Shown: positions 1 through 6,487 of the stretch, piece after piece | How positions within the stretch are numbered: position 1 is the stretch's first letter | How the letters are laid out: each line of letters begins with the position of its first letter | Source: CAUPWF01 sp964369775 | GTDB taxonomy: Bacteria > Bacillota > Clostridia > Lachnospirales > Lachnospiraceae | Direction of reading: 5' to 3' | NCBI GenBank assembly: GCA_964369775.1 | Contig: CAYJHQ010000056.1 | Span: 1 to 10,121, forward strand | DNA: 10,121 bases | Notes under the pieces: model-generated | Database searches by the model: none | Seen by the model: only the letters and a program-made list of their open reading frames with translations | What the model was told of the DNA's origin: nothing | Position numbers and translations under genes: made by a program

Positions 1-388
1 GTGTTGGAGCTGGTGTTGCTGCACCGGCTACTGATACCGATACACTTTTACTTCCTGTTACGCTATTATACGATGAGTCTGTTACATCTGCTGCCGTAAC
101 TGTAACCGTCGTTGTTCCTGATCCTCCTGCTGTAATCGTTACAGATGAAGAACCGCCTTCTAACCACACTGAATATGCCGATGCACTACCATTGCTTACA
201 CTTACGTCAAACTTACCTGTTAATCCCCCACTGTTAACGGACACTGTAAAACTTCCCCCAGATGATACACTACCTGATGACGAAGACACACTGAAGCTAG
301 ATGCCTCAACTATGCCTACTGGTATTGATACTAACATCACCAATAGCACTAGTGCACTCGCTATAATTTTTCCCCTTATTTTTTGCAT
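1..388 (-). CDS. Secreted Ig-like-domain protein, N-terminal part (runs off the left edge)
   Basis: Translating the minus strand from the ATG at 388 gives an open frame of 129 codons to the window edge, with no stop. The start has a ribosome binding site, AGAGGAG, 8 nt upstream. Residues 1-29 form a signal peptide: MQKIRGK, then a hydrophobic run (IIASALVLLVMLVSIPVGIV), with likely cleavage near EA-SS. After it comes about 90 residues rich in Ser, Thr, Val and Gly, with alternating beta-strand patterns such as GSFTVSV, KFDVSV, SSVTITA and TTVTVTAADV. This resembles bacterial Ig-like folds. It is followed by an Ala/Pro/Thr linker (AGAATPAPT), so another domain probably lies beyond the window. 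The gene begins 27 nt after the stop of the dockerin glucosaminidase and has no visible promoter of its own, so the two are probably cotranscribed. An extracellular or wall-associated role is likely. The exact function is unknown because the C-terminal part is missing. I considered a cohesin, but cannot support it from this portion. Confidence 0.8.
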   Translation of the reverse strand, partial: MQKIRGKIIASALVLLVMLVSIPVGIVEASSFSVSSSSGSVSSGGSFTVSVNSGGLTGKFDVSVSNGSASAYSVWLEGGSSSVTITAGGSGTTTVTVTAADVTDSSYNSVTGSKSVSVSVAGAATPAPT

Positions 389-415
389 TACGTATTCTCC
401 TCTTATTTTTATCTG

Positions 416-2371
416 CTAATTTAATGAAGTGATTTTACCCATAATATAATCTTTTATCTTCAAATAATCATTTGATTTCAGTTTTCCATCCCCAGTTACA
501 TCAGCCGATTCTTCTTGAGCTGATGACAAATAATATTTGCCCATTACAAAATCTTTTATCATTAGATAATCATTAGACTTTACCTGTCCATCCTGATTCG
601 CATCACCAGCCACATTTGTTACCGTTGGTGGCTGTGTTGTATCAGCTCCATATTGAACAAGTGTTACCTCTGATGAATGTATGTAGCCGTAATCTCGTGA
701 TGCTTTGTATATCCCATCACCATTATCATTGGATCTATCATCCAATAGTGGTGCATCCGATAAAATTTTGTACCAAGTAGTACTTCCATTGATATTCTCT
801 CCTTGAACACTTCCTAAAATCACTACACCTACCTGATTTGTTGGACTGCTACCATTCTCTAGTGTGTATAATACTGTATTTTTGTTCGGGTCCTTATAGA
901 TTGCATCTTTACCTGATATAATTCCTAAATTATAAAAATCATAATCCTTCACACTACTTGTATTATGATCTTCTATGTAATATCCGTGACTCGCAGCCTT
1001 CTCTCCCCAATAAGGATCTGATGCATATCTCACATTACTTCCGCTTTGCTTATCTCCTAAATGTGGGCCCAGATATCTCCAGTCTTGAGGGTCTAAATAC
1101 CCTTTCGACATAAAATCATAAGCATGATATTTGATACTTTCTGCTACACTGCTATAACCTGACGCACTATCTGGACTACTGTCATATGCTGCGTGCCCAA
1201 ATAAGTTATTTCTATTCTGAGCATAACTACTCATTCCCCATGCACTCTCATTGATTGCAACACCGAGAATAAGAATAGGATTCACGCCATATGTAGCCCC
1301 TATAGAATACATATCATCTACTGCCCCTCTTAATTTTGAGCTAGAACTTGTTTTAGCATTAACATAGCTTTCTACTTCTGATTGCGGAAAGGCTGTCCAA
1401 GCTCGCTGAGAGAGAAATTGATAATAGTTATAATACGGTTGGTTCGGATTAATTGAATTCCCATAGTGACCAGCCTTATAGTTAGAAACCATTGTCTTAT
1501 AATCTGTATAAAAATAATGCCCATCATAACTATAATAAGTTGCCCCCTCAGTCATATAGGGTTGTTTGTATCCTACCAATTGTGTAGAAGCTGCTGTTTT
1601 ACCATTTATTGTTATTTTGTGATAAAGTCTTCCATTACTAACTTCGTACCTGCTTGCATAACCATAAGACGCCATAAATGAATCATAGCTTAAGACCTGT
1701 ACCTTACTAGCACTTACTCTCCCTATTACACCTGCTTGCTTAAATAAAACATCCCCATTGCTTGCAGTTCCTACAAAAGCCGCGTCTTTTGCATAAGATC
1801 CATGAGTATAAGTAAGGACCCCTGTCTCATAATTTGTAAATTCTAAATAGCCTGGTATAATAACCACATGACTATTACTAGAATATACTGTCTTCGTTAA
1901 CAATTGCACCTCTGGTCGTTCAATAGCAGTCCTCGCCATCATCATTGGTGCTGGTTCGAAATATTGTGAAGCTTCTTCTAGCGTATCTGCTTCTGCAATT
2001 ACCTCTAGCTTCTCCCCATCGCCTGCCAATACTTGATAATCCGCTTCTTCTAATTCATCGATTACTTTCATGTCTTCTTCAGTCATTGTGTCTAATTCTT
2101 CAAATGGAATCAGCGTTACATTCCCCTCTTCATCCATAGAAATAAAATCATCTTCTATGATTCCATTATTGACTGTAGATTCCAACTCTTCGGGATTTTG
2201 CAATCGCTCAATCTCTTCTTCTGTAATTCCATCTGTTACAGAATTGGGATTAACCGTCTCCCCTGCTTGAATTCCAGCTGCATACACCTGATTCGCCTGC
2301 ACGAAAGGCTGTATGACTAACGACGCACACATCGCTGCTGCTAAAATTCCCCGTAGTTTTTTTCTCATCAT
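416..2371 (-). CDS. Secreted endo-beta-N-acetylglucosaminidase with C-terminal dockerin
   Basis: This 651-aa exported protein most likely cleaves N-acetylglucosaminyl bonds of peptidoglycan. Residues 1-31 are a signal peptide (MMRKK, hydrophobic core, VYA-AG cleavage). Residues 40-150 are strongly acidic (many Glu/Asp). Residues 240-330 are Tyr/Asn-rich, including YYSYDGHYFY, a pattern seen ahead of glucosaminidase domains in Firmicutes autolysins. Residues about 345-470 match the glucosaminidase family: INESAWGM with probable catalytic Glu375, then NNLFGHAAYD (389-397) and YASDPYWGEKAA (449-460). Residues 475-575 look like an SH3-type domain. Residues 588-646 are a two-repeat dockerin. The start at 2371 is preferred over the adjacent ATG at 2368 because AGGAGG (2385-2380) lies 8 nt before it. 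A promoter and phased repeats lie upstream. The stop TAG at 416 is 27 nt before the Ig-like gene. The enzyme family is clear from the motifs. The wall-remodelling role and attachment through the dockerin are inferences. Confidence 0.9.
   Translation of the reverse strand: MMRKKLRGILAAAMCASLVIQPFVQANQVYAAGIQAGETVNPNSVTDGITEEEIERLQNPEELESTVNNGIIEDDFISMDEEGNVTLIPFEELDTMTEEDMKVIDELEEADYQVLAGDGEKLEVIAEADTLEEASQYFEPAPMMMARTAIERPEVQLLTKTVYSSNSHVVIIPGYLEFTNYETGVLTYTHGSYAKDAAFVGTASNGDVLFKQAGVIGRVSASKVQVLSYDSFMASYGYASRYEVSNGRLYHKITINGKTAASTQLVGYKQPYMTEGATYYSYDGHYFYTDYKTMVSNYKAGHYGNSINPNQPYYNYYQFLSQRAWTAFPQSEVESYVNAKTSSSSKLRGAVDDMYSIGATYGVNPILILGVAINESAWGMSSYAQNRNNLFGHAAYDSSPDSASGYSSVAESIKYHAYDFMSKGYLDPQDWRYLGPHLGDKQSGSNVRYASDPYWGEKAASHGYYIEDHNTSSVKDYDFYNLGIISGKDAIYKDPNKNTVLYTLENGSSPTNQVGVVILGSVQGENINGSTTWYKILSDAPLLDDRSNDNGDGIYKASRDYGYIHSSEVTLVQYGADTTQPPTVTNVAGDANQDGQVKSNDYLMIKDFVMGKYYLSSAQEESADVTGDGKLKSNDYLKIKDYIMGKITSLN
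434..604 (-). repeat. Dockerin duplicated calcium-binding (F-hand) segments
   Basis: Within the glucosaminidase, residues 590-612 (bases 536-604) and 624-646 (bases 434-502) are two copies of a dockerin segment. Each has a calcium loop, DANQDGQVKSND and DVTGDGKLKSND, with Asp at loop positions 1, 5 and 12 and Asn or Thr at 3. Each loop is followed by a helix, YLMIKDFVMGK and YLKIKDYIMGK. In known type-I dockerins, loop positions 10-11 contact the cohesin. Here they are Ser-Asn in both copies, so the domain is nearly symmetric. Confidence 0.85.
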
Positions 2372-2395
2372 CTGTAAAACCTCCTATATTATTTT

Positions 2396-2424
2396 ACAAT
2401 ATCATAAATTGATTGGAGATTCAA
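2396..2424 (-). promoter_or_regulatory. Candidate sigma-A-type promoter of the glucosaminidase gene
   Basis: On the minus strand, TTGAAT (2424-2419) is separated by exactly 17 nt from TATTGT (2401-2396). This fits a vegetative promoter with a weak -10 element. Transcription would start near 2389, leaving a leader of about 18 nt, which is short but still includes the AGGAGG at 2385-2380. The -35 hexamer overlaps the third AAAGG repeat described separately. The call rests only on consensus match and spacing. Confidence 0.45.
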
Positions 2425-2449
2425 CCTTTTTAAGCCTTTATTCACCTTT
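2420..2449 (-). repeat. Three tandem 10-bp AAAGG repeats, possible operator
   Basis: Reading the minus strand, AAAGGTGAAT (2449-2440), AAAGGCTTAA (2439-2430) and AAAGGTTGAA (2429-2420) follow one another with no spacer. AAAGG is invariant, and the second half is T/A-rich. The 10-bp period places the three copies on one face of the helix, and the last copy overlaps the candidate -35 element. Helically phased direct repeats are typical of binding sites for response regulators. No specific regulator can be named. Confidence 0.5.
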
Positions 2450-2459
2450 CTTTGTTTTT

Positions 2460-3911
2460 CTAATTGTACAATATTTTTTCATTGTAGTAGTGTGAGTTCT
2501 TTTGAATTTCAAGATTTAATTCTTCAATCCCCATGATTTCAACTAAAGTTTCTTCTTCACTATAAAGATTCGCACCTAATCCTATTCTATTCTCTTCCCA
2601 TGTAATCCCTAGGCTAGCGATAGTTGTCGGAAGTATATCAAAGGAAGTAAACTCACGAACAACTTCAGTTCCTTCACTCGGTGCTCCATTGATTATTGTA
2701 AAATACTGCTTTCTAACATAGTCACTAGGAATATCATCAAAGAAGTCTACATCCATACTCGGATGATCCCCTGCGATTACAATAGTTGTGTCTTCATAAA
2801 AGTCTTGCGCTTGAATCCAAGTCACTAATTCGCTAATTTGTCTACTCGAACACGAAAGAACATTTGAATATTGATCTCCATGCTCGTCTTCGCAAAGCGG
2901 GCACAGATATCCGTCTTCAAAATGGGTATCAGCTGTCAACGTAAATAGATGAAACGGCTCATCTTGAGCACTTAGATCAAGTAGTTCGTCCTTAACAATC
3001 TCTATAAGAATTTCATCTTCATATCCCCACCATACATTATAATCTTCTTCAATATATCCTTTTTCTCTTGCTCCATACAAGTCAGTAATCTCATAATTTC
3101 CGTGACTTGAAAACAAATTGTCGCGACTACCAAAGGCTGCATCACTTCCTAGCACAAGACTTTGATTATATCCCGAATCCTCTAAAATATCCCCTAGTCC
3201 ATAGGCGCCACCTAGATAGTCTTCAACAAAATATGAATTTCCATCAATTGGTATCGTTAATGGCACTCCTAGCGTAAATGCTGTTAGGGCACTAGCTGTC
3301 CATACAGTTCTAGCTGGCGAATGAAAACCACTTGTTTCATCCATATCCGAAAAAGTAGTACTATTCTCAGCTAGATTATAAAGCTCTGGAATTAGATTTA
3401 CCTCGAAGGATCCCCCTTCATCTTCTGAGTAATATGTAGTTTCCATACTCTCTAATCCTATAAAAATAAGATTGCGTTTCGTATCTGGAAATTGGAAAGT
3501 ACTTTCACTTGCATCAACATAGTAGTCTTCATAGATGGTTGACGATTGACTGATAAACGTAATATACTCCATAACACCGATTGAAACAGCTCCCCAATAG
3601 GAAGTTACGAGTAAGGAACAAATAGAAAGTACGATAATAATCTTTGAAAATTTAAAGTTCAAACGTTTATAAATTAAAAATAGCACCAAACATATCCCCA
3701 CAGCTATTACAAAAGGTGTAAGCATACAATTTTTCATAAAGTCATAAATAAGGTTTCTATCTACCCCTCCAAGTGATGTATTGACATTGAACACAATCTG
3801 CTCAAACGTCACCTCCCCAAAAACTGCTGGAATCCAAGGTACGATATAAAATATCATAACTGTTAAATAAATAATCAAAAACTGCGCAAAGCAAAATAAT
3901 ATTTTTTTCAT
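2460..3911 (-). CDS. OpgB/LtaS-like membrane phosphoglycerol transferase
   Basis: This 483-aa membrane enzyme of the sulfatase-like LTA synthase superfamily probably transfers glycerol phosphate to a surface glycan on the outer face of the membrane. Three hydrophobic segments (about residues 5-27, 63-81 and 91-112) precede the extracellular catalytic domain. That is fewer than the five of classical LtaS and closer to OpgB-type proteins. Catalytic-domain landmarks are NLIFIGLESME (probable metal ligand Glu154), SPARTVWTAS (nucleophile Thr202 or Thr205), LGSDAAFGSRDNLFSSHGNY (254-273), LTADTHFEDGY (His330, probable substrate contact) and IAGDHPSM (metal ligands Asp382-His383). A Cys-x-x-Cys at 337-340 and Cys354 may form a disulfide or bind metal. 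The frame extends upstream to a TTG at 3965. The ATG at 3911 is preferred because GAGAGGA lies 6 nt before it and the promoter would start transcription near 3969. The neighbours suggest polysaccharide or teichoic-acid decoration. The true acceptor is unknown. Confidence 0.85.
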   Translation of the reverse strand: MKKILFCFAQFLIIYLTVMIFYIVPWIPAVFGEVTFEQIVFNVNTSLGGVDRNLIYDFMKNCMLTPFVIAVGICLVLFLIYKRLNFKFSKIIIVLSICSLLVTSYWGAVSIGVMEYITFISQSSTIYEDYYVDASESTFQFPDTKRNLIFIGLESMETTYYSEDEGGSFEVNLIPELYNLAENSTTFSDMDETSGFHSPARTVWTASALTAFTLGVPLTIPIDGNSYFVEDYLGGAYGLGDILEDSGYNQSLVLGSDAAFGSRDNLFSSHGNYEITDLYGAREKGYIEEDYNVWWGYEDEILIEIVKDELLDLSAQDEPFHLFTLTADTHFEDGYLCPLCEDEHGDQYSNVLSCSSRQISELVTWIQAQDFYEDTTIVIAGDHPSMDVDFFDDIPSDYVRKQYFTIINGAPSEGTEVVREFTSFDILPTTIASLGITWEENRIGLGANLYSEEETLVEIMGIEELNLEIQKNSHYYNEKILYN

Positions 3912-3917
3912 AATAAA

Positions 3918-3924
3918 TCCTCTC
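3918..3924 (-). promoter_or_regulatory. Ribosome binding site deciding the start of the phosphoglycerol transferase
   Basis: GAGAGGA on the minus strand lies 6 nt before the ATG at 3911. The alternative TTG at 3965 has no comparable site and would be almost at the predicted transcription start. Confidence 0.75.
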
Positions 3925-3975
3925 AAAATAAATCGGCTTACAAAGTCTTTACTTAGATTTTGCAAACCGTTTACT

Positions 3976-4004
3976 ATTATACTAAATATTTACCAAAAAT
4001 ACAA
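3976..4004 (-). promoter_or_regulatory. Strong sigma-A-type promoter of the phosphoglycerol transferase gene
   Basis: On the minus strand, TTGTAT (4004-3999) and a perfect TATAAT (3981-3976) are separated by 17 nt. The predicted transcription start is near 3969, giving a leader of about 58 nt to the ATG at 3911. The spacer contains the 10-bp palindrome TAAATATTTA (3992-3983). This could be an operator, but may simply reflect the AT-rich composition. The element lies in the 139-nt gap after the last glycosyltransferase gene (stop at 4051), so this gene can be expressed independently of the polysaccharide operon. I see no convincing terminator hairpin between the two genes. Confidence 0.7.
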
Positions 4005-4050
4005 TTAACTCCTTATAAACTCTGTGCCGTTCAGCTTGTTTTTAACTTAT

Positions 4051-5304
4051 TTACCGAATTCCCTTAATTATACTAGCCGCTTTTTGTGACCAATCGTTTT
4101 CTCTAGCTTCTTTGTCTAACATTCCAATATACTCTCTATTATCTTTCATCCTGAATGCATCATTTACTTTTCGTATAAACTCTTCTTTATTTTCCCCTAT
4201 AAAAACAGATTTATATTTGCGACACTCATTCATATCTGTAGTAACTATCGGTTTGTGAAGAGCCATATATTCGAAAATTTTAACCGGGCTCGTAGCTTTT
4301 GTAATATCATTAATCAAGAAAGGAATTATCAGTACATCACATGCTTTTGCATAATACTTTAAAACCTCATATTGTCTCGCTCCCATAAAGTAGATATTAT
4401 CTTCACCTTGTATGTTTTCATCATAAGATTCATCATATTTTATCCCAAACAATATAAGATTGTAATTTCCCGTTCTTGCCATTTCTTTTAGTAAATCATA
4501 ATCAAACCACTTTGCTAAGGCTCCATAGTAACATACGTTTAATTTTCCGTTGTTAATAACATCAATAAATTCTTTCTCTAATTCCACTTCTTCATATTTT
4601 TGAAAAAACTTATAATCTACGCCATTGGTTGAGAAAATTAAATTTTTAGTTCCCCTCTTAGCAATTACATCCTCTTTTAGTAGGTCCGCTGTTACCACTG
4701 TGTATACATCATCATTACTCATTACATAATCATATTTATCTGTAATGTTCTTGGGCAACTCTTTCGTACCTGATAACACTGGCGAAAGATCATCGATATA
4801 TTCATATATAAATTCAAAACCTTTACTGATATAATCTTTTATATTTTCAACACTCAGCTTCCAGTCTGTTGAATACAGTTGAACATACTTGGGCTTCTCA
4901 AGCGTACTCAGCTCTTCCATTAAAATTTTGTTTAGTATGATATTATTGAAGTTTATTAAATAAAGCCGTCTTCCTTGCTTCTTTAATGTTTTAACTTTGT
5001 CTGTCATGGTAGAGACTTCATAAAATACTAAACATTTTTGCTCTGCAAGATTTTTAGATATATGTTGCGGCCTTTGATACAACGGAACATCATAGCCAAA
5101 ACTACTTCTCCACAAAATAACTCTATCAAAATCTTGGGATAATATTTTTCTCACTTTATTTTGATAGCGCTTCTTGTACACAAGAGTACGAATACTTACT
5201 TTGTCTAAATAGTTAGCAATAATATATGCCCTTAGCTTTTTCATAAAGCCTATAAGTCCGTACTTTTTATACACGTTGCTTAATTTTGAAATTTTATCCT
5301 TCAT
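4051..5304 (-). CDS. GT-B (GT4-like) glycosyltransferase, RPQH type
   Basis: This cytoplasmic or membrane-associated protein of 417 aa is probably a sugar-nucleotide-dependent glycosyltransferase with a two-Rossmann GT-B fold. Landmarks are YDVPLYQRPQHI (71-82, near the start of the N-terminal domain; this motif is common in a GT subgroup that includes teichuronic-acid enzymes such as TuaH), STNGVD (225-230, interdomain region), NVCYYGALAKWFD (256-268, start of the second domain) and TSPVKIFEYMALHKPIV (338-354, donor-binding helix with the conserved Glu345). Residues 1-60 are Lys/Arg-rich and may lie against the membrane. The frame continues upstream to an ATG at 5328. I chose the ATG at 5304 because AGGAGG lies 5 nt before it, while the upstream ATG lies inside a hairpin stem. 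It is the last gene of the polysaccharide operon. The donor and acceptor sugars cannot be read from the sequence. The fold assignment is firm; the TuaH resemblance is suggestive only. Confidence 0.85.
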   Translation of the reverse strand: MKDKISKLSNVYKKYGLIGFMKKLRAYIIANYLDKVSIRTLVYKKRYQNKVRKILSQDFDRVILWRSSFGYDVPLYQRPQHISKNLAEQKCLVFYEVSTMTDKVKTLKKQGRRLYLINFNNIILNKILMEELSTLEKPKYVQLYSTDWKLSVENIKDYISKGFEFIYEYIDDLSPVLSGTKELPKNITDKYDYVMSNDDVYTVVTADLLKEDVIAKRGTKNLIFSTNGVDYKFFQKYEEVELEKEFIDVINNGKLNVCYYGALAKWFDYDLLKEMARTGNYNLILFGIKYDESYDENIQGEDNIYFMGARQYEVLKYYAKACDVLIIPFLINDITKATSPVKIFEYMALHKPIVTTDMNECRKYKSVFIGENKEEFIRKVNDAFRMKDNREYIGMLDKEARENDWSQKAASIIKGIR

Positions 5305-5309
5305 CTCTT

Positions 5310-5315
5310 CCTCCT
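5310..5315 (-). promoter_or_regulatory. AGGAGG ribosome binding site deciding the glycosyltransferase start
   Basis: A perfect AGGAGG on the minus strand (5315-5310) is followed by AAGAG and the ATG at 5304. This makes 5304 the likely start. The ATG eight codons upstream at 5328 has no such site. Confidence 0.8.
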
Positions 5316-5321
5316 GTTCAA

Positions 5322-5350
5322 AAAGCATACCTATTAACTAGGTATGCTTT
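5322..5350 (-). terminator. Intergenic hairpin with short U-tract between wecB and the next glycosyltransferase
   Basis: On the minus strand, AAAGCATACCTA (5350-5339), a 5-nt loop (GTTAA) and TAGGTATGCTTT (5333-5322) form a perfect 12-bp inverted repeat. The T-run continues for two more bases (5321-5320 reads TT on the plus-to-minus boundary as TTTTT then GAAC). It resembles a weak intrinsic terminator: only four GC pairs and a U-run of about five. It lies 13 nt after the wecB stop and 6 nt before the next Shine-Dalgarno. CTGTTCA occurs as a direct repeat on the plus strand at 5314-5320 and 5353-5359, flanking the hairpin. Partial termination, RNA processing or 3'-end protection are possible roles. 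Confidence 0.55.
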
Positions 5351-5363
5351 GACTGTTCATAGA

Positions 5364-6470
5364 TTACTTTGTAAACTTTGCGATAATTGCATCAGCAATC
5401 TGTTTACTAGCTGTACCATCACCATACGGATTTGAAGCTTTACTCATAGCTTCATACGCTTTTTCGTCACTTAATAATTTCTTTGTTTCCTCATATATTA
5501 CATTTTCGTCTGTTCCTACTAATTTCAGAGTTCCGGCTCCAATTCCTTCTGGTCGTTCTGTAGTATCTCTCAACACAAGAACTGGTTTTCCTAAGCTAGG
5601 AGCCTCCTCCTGAATTCCGCCTGAATCTGTCATAATAATATGCGATCTATTCAGGAAGTTATGAAAATCTAACACCTCTAAAGGTTCAATCAACTTTACT
5701 CTATCGCAATCACTCAACACTTCATTCGCAACTTCTCTAACTTTAGGATTTAAATGAATCGGATAAATAACCTTCACATCGTCAAACTCATCTATAATTC
5801 GCTTAATCGCTGTGAAGATATTCTTCATAGGATTTCCCAAGTTTTCTCTTCTGTGAGCCGTTAAAAGTATCAGTTTATCACTTTCTCCTATCCATTCTAA
5901 TTCAGGGTGTGTATAATCTCTTTTCACAGTTGTCGCCATTGCATCAATTGCTGTATTTCCAGTGATGTAAACTGTAGATTCAGCCTTCTTCTCACTCATC
6001 AAATTTTCTGCACTTAGTTTCGTTGGTGCGAAATGCATATCAGTCATACACCCTACCATTTGACGATTCATCTCTTCTGGCCAAGGAGAATATTTATCAT
6101 ATGTTCTCAAACCAGCTTCTACATGACCAATTGACACTTGATTATAAAAAGCTGCTAATGCACCGGCTAGAGTTGTCGTTGTATCTCCATGCACCAAGAC
6201 AATATCTGGTTTTTCCTTTTTTATAACACCTTCTAACCCCATCAGCGCATTTGACGTAACATCTGCCAATGTCTGCCCTTGCTTCATAATATTAAGATCA
6301 TGGTCTGGAGTAATATTAAATGTATCAAGTACTTGATCCAGCATTTGCCTGTGTTGAGCAGTAACACACACAATGCTTTCAATCTCTTCTCTACTATCTA
6401 ACTCTTTTACCAGTGGTGCCATTTTTATAGCTTCTGGTCTAGTACCAAAGATACTCATTACTTTTATCAT
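5364..6470 (-). CDS. wecB: UDP-N-acetylglucosamine 2-epimerase (non-hydrolysing)
   Basis: This 368-aa cytoplasmic enzyme interconverts UDP-GlcNAc and UDP-ManNAc, supplying ManNAc for surface polysaccharide or teichoic-acid linkage units. Length and motifs match the WecB/MnaA family throughout: GTRPEAIKMAP (9-19), TAQHRQM (37-43), HGDT (94-97), GHVEAGLRT (115-123), PEEMNRQ (131-137), TAHRREN (204-210), TDSGGIQEEAPSLGKP (281-296) and RDTTERPEG (301-309). By comparison with E. coli WecB, Asp96, Glu118, Glu132, Arg136 and His206 are the probable catalytic or active-site residues, and all are present. The stop of the mutase-like gene lies 17 nt upstream, and AAGGG sits about 10 nt before the ATG at 6470. 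Another ATG lies 5 nt further upstream but out of frame. The gene is in the middle of a glycosyltransferase operon, which supports a precursor-supply role. It is called wecB here, and mnaA is the equivalent name in Gram-positives. Confidence 0.97.
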   Translation of the reverse strand: MIKVMSIFGTRPEAIKMAPLVKELDSREEIESIVCVTAQHRQMLDQVLDTFNITPDHDLNIMKQGQTLADVTSNALMGLEGVIKKEKPDIVLVHGDTTTTLAGALAAFYNQVSIGHVEAGLRTYDKYSPWPEEMNRQMVGCMTDMHFAPTKLSAENLMSEKKAESTVYITGNTAIDAMATTVKRDYTHPELEWIGESDKLILLTAHRRENLGNPMKNIFTAIKRIIDEFDDVKVIYPIHLNPKVREVANEVLSDCDRVKLIEPLEVLDFHNFLNRSHIIMTDSGGIQEEAPSLGKPVLVLRDTTERPEGIGAGTLKLVGTDENVIYEETKKLLSDEKAYEAMSKASNPYGDGTASKQIADAIIAKFTK

Positions 6471-6487
6471 ATCATTTGTTCCCTTCT

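Noticed and set aside
1..388. Cohesin domain in the Ig-like protein
   Set aside because: The visible part is about 90 residues of generic beta-sandwich pattern after the signal peptide, too short and without clear cohesin signatures. It could only be settled with the missing C-terminal part.
192..419. Plus-strand open frame with a hydrophobic C-terminus
   Set aside because: It is antisense to the start of the Ig-like protein gene. Its hydrophobic end is the complement of the signal peptide region, and there is no good ribosome binding site.
2372..2459. Intrinsic terminator after the phosphoglycerol transferase
   Set aside because: No GC-containing inverted repeat followed by a U-tract can be found. 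The A/G-rich stretch is better explained as direct repeats and a promoter.
3912..3965. TTG start extending the phosphoglycerol transferase by 18 residues
   Set aside because: The promoter predicts transcription starting near 3969, leaving no room for a ribosome binding site. The ATG at 3911 has GAGAGGA at the right distance and begins a normal MKKIL membrane-protein N-terminus.
3983..3992. TAAATATTTA palindrome as an operator
   Set aside because: It lies in the promoter spacer, but a 10-bp palindrome made only of A and T is likely by chance in this AT-rich DNA, so it is noted only in the promoter entry.
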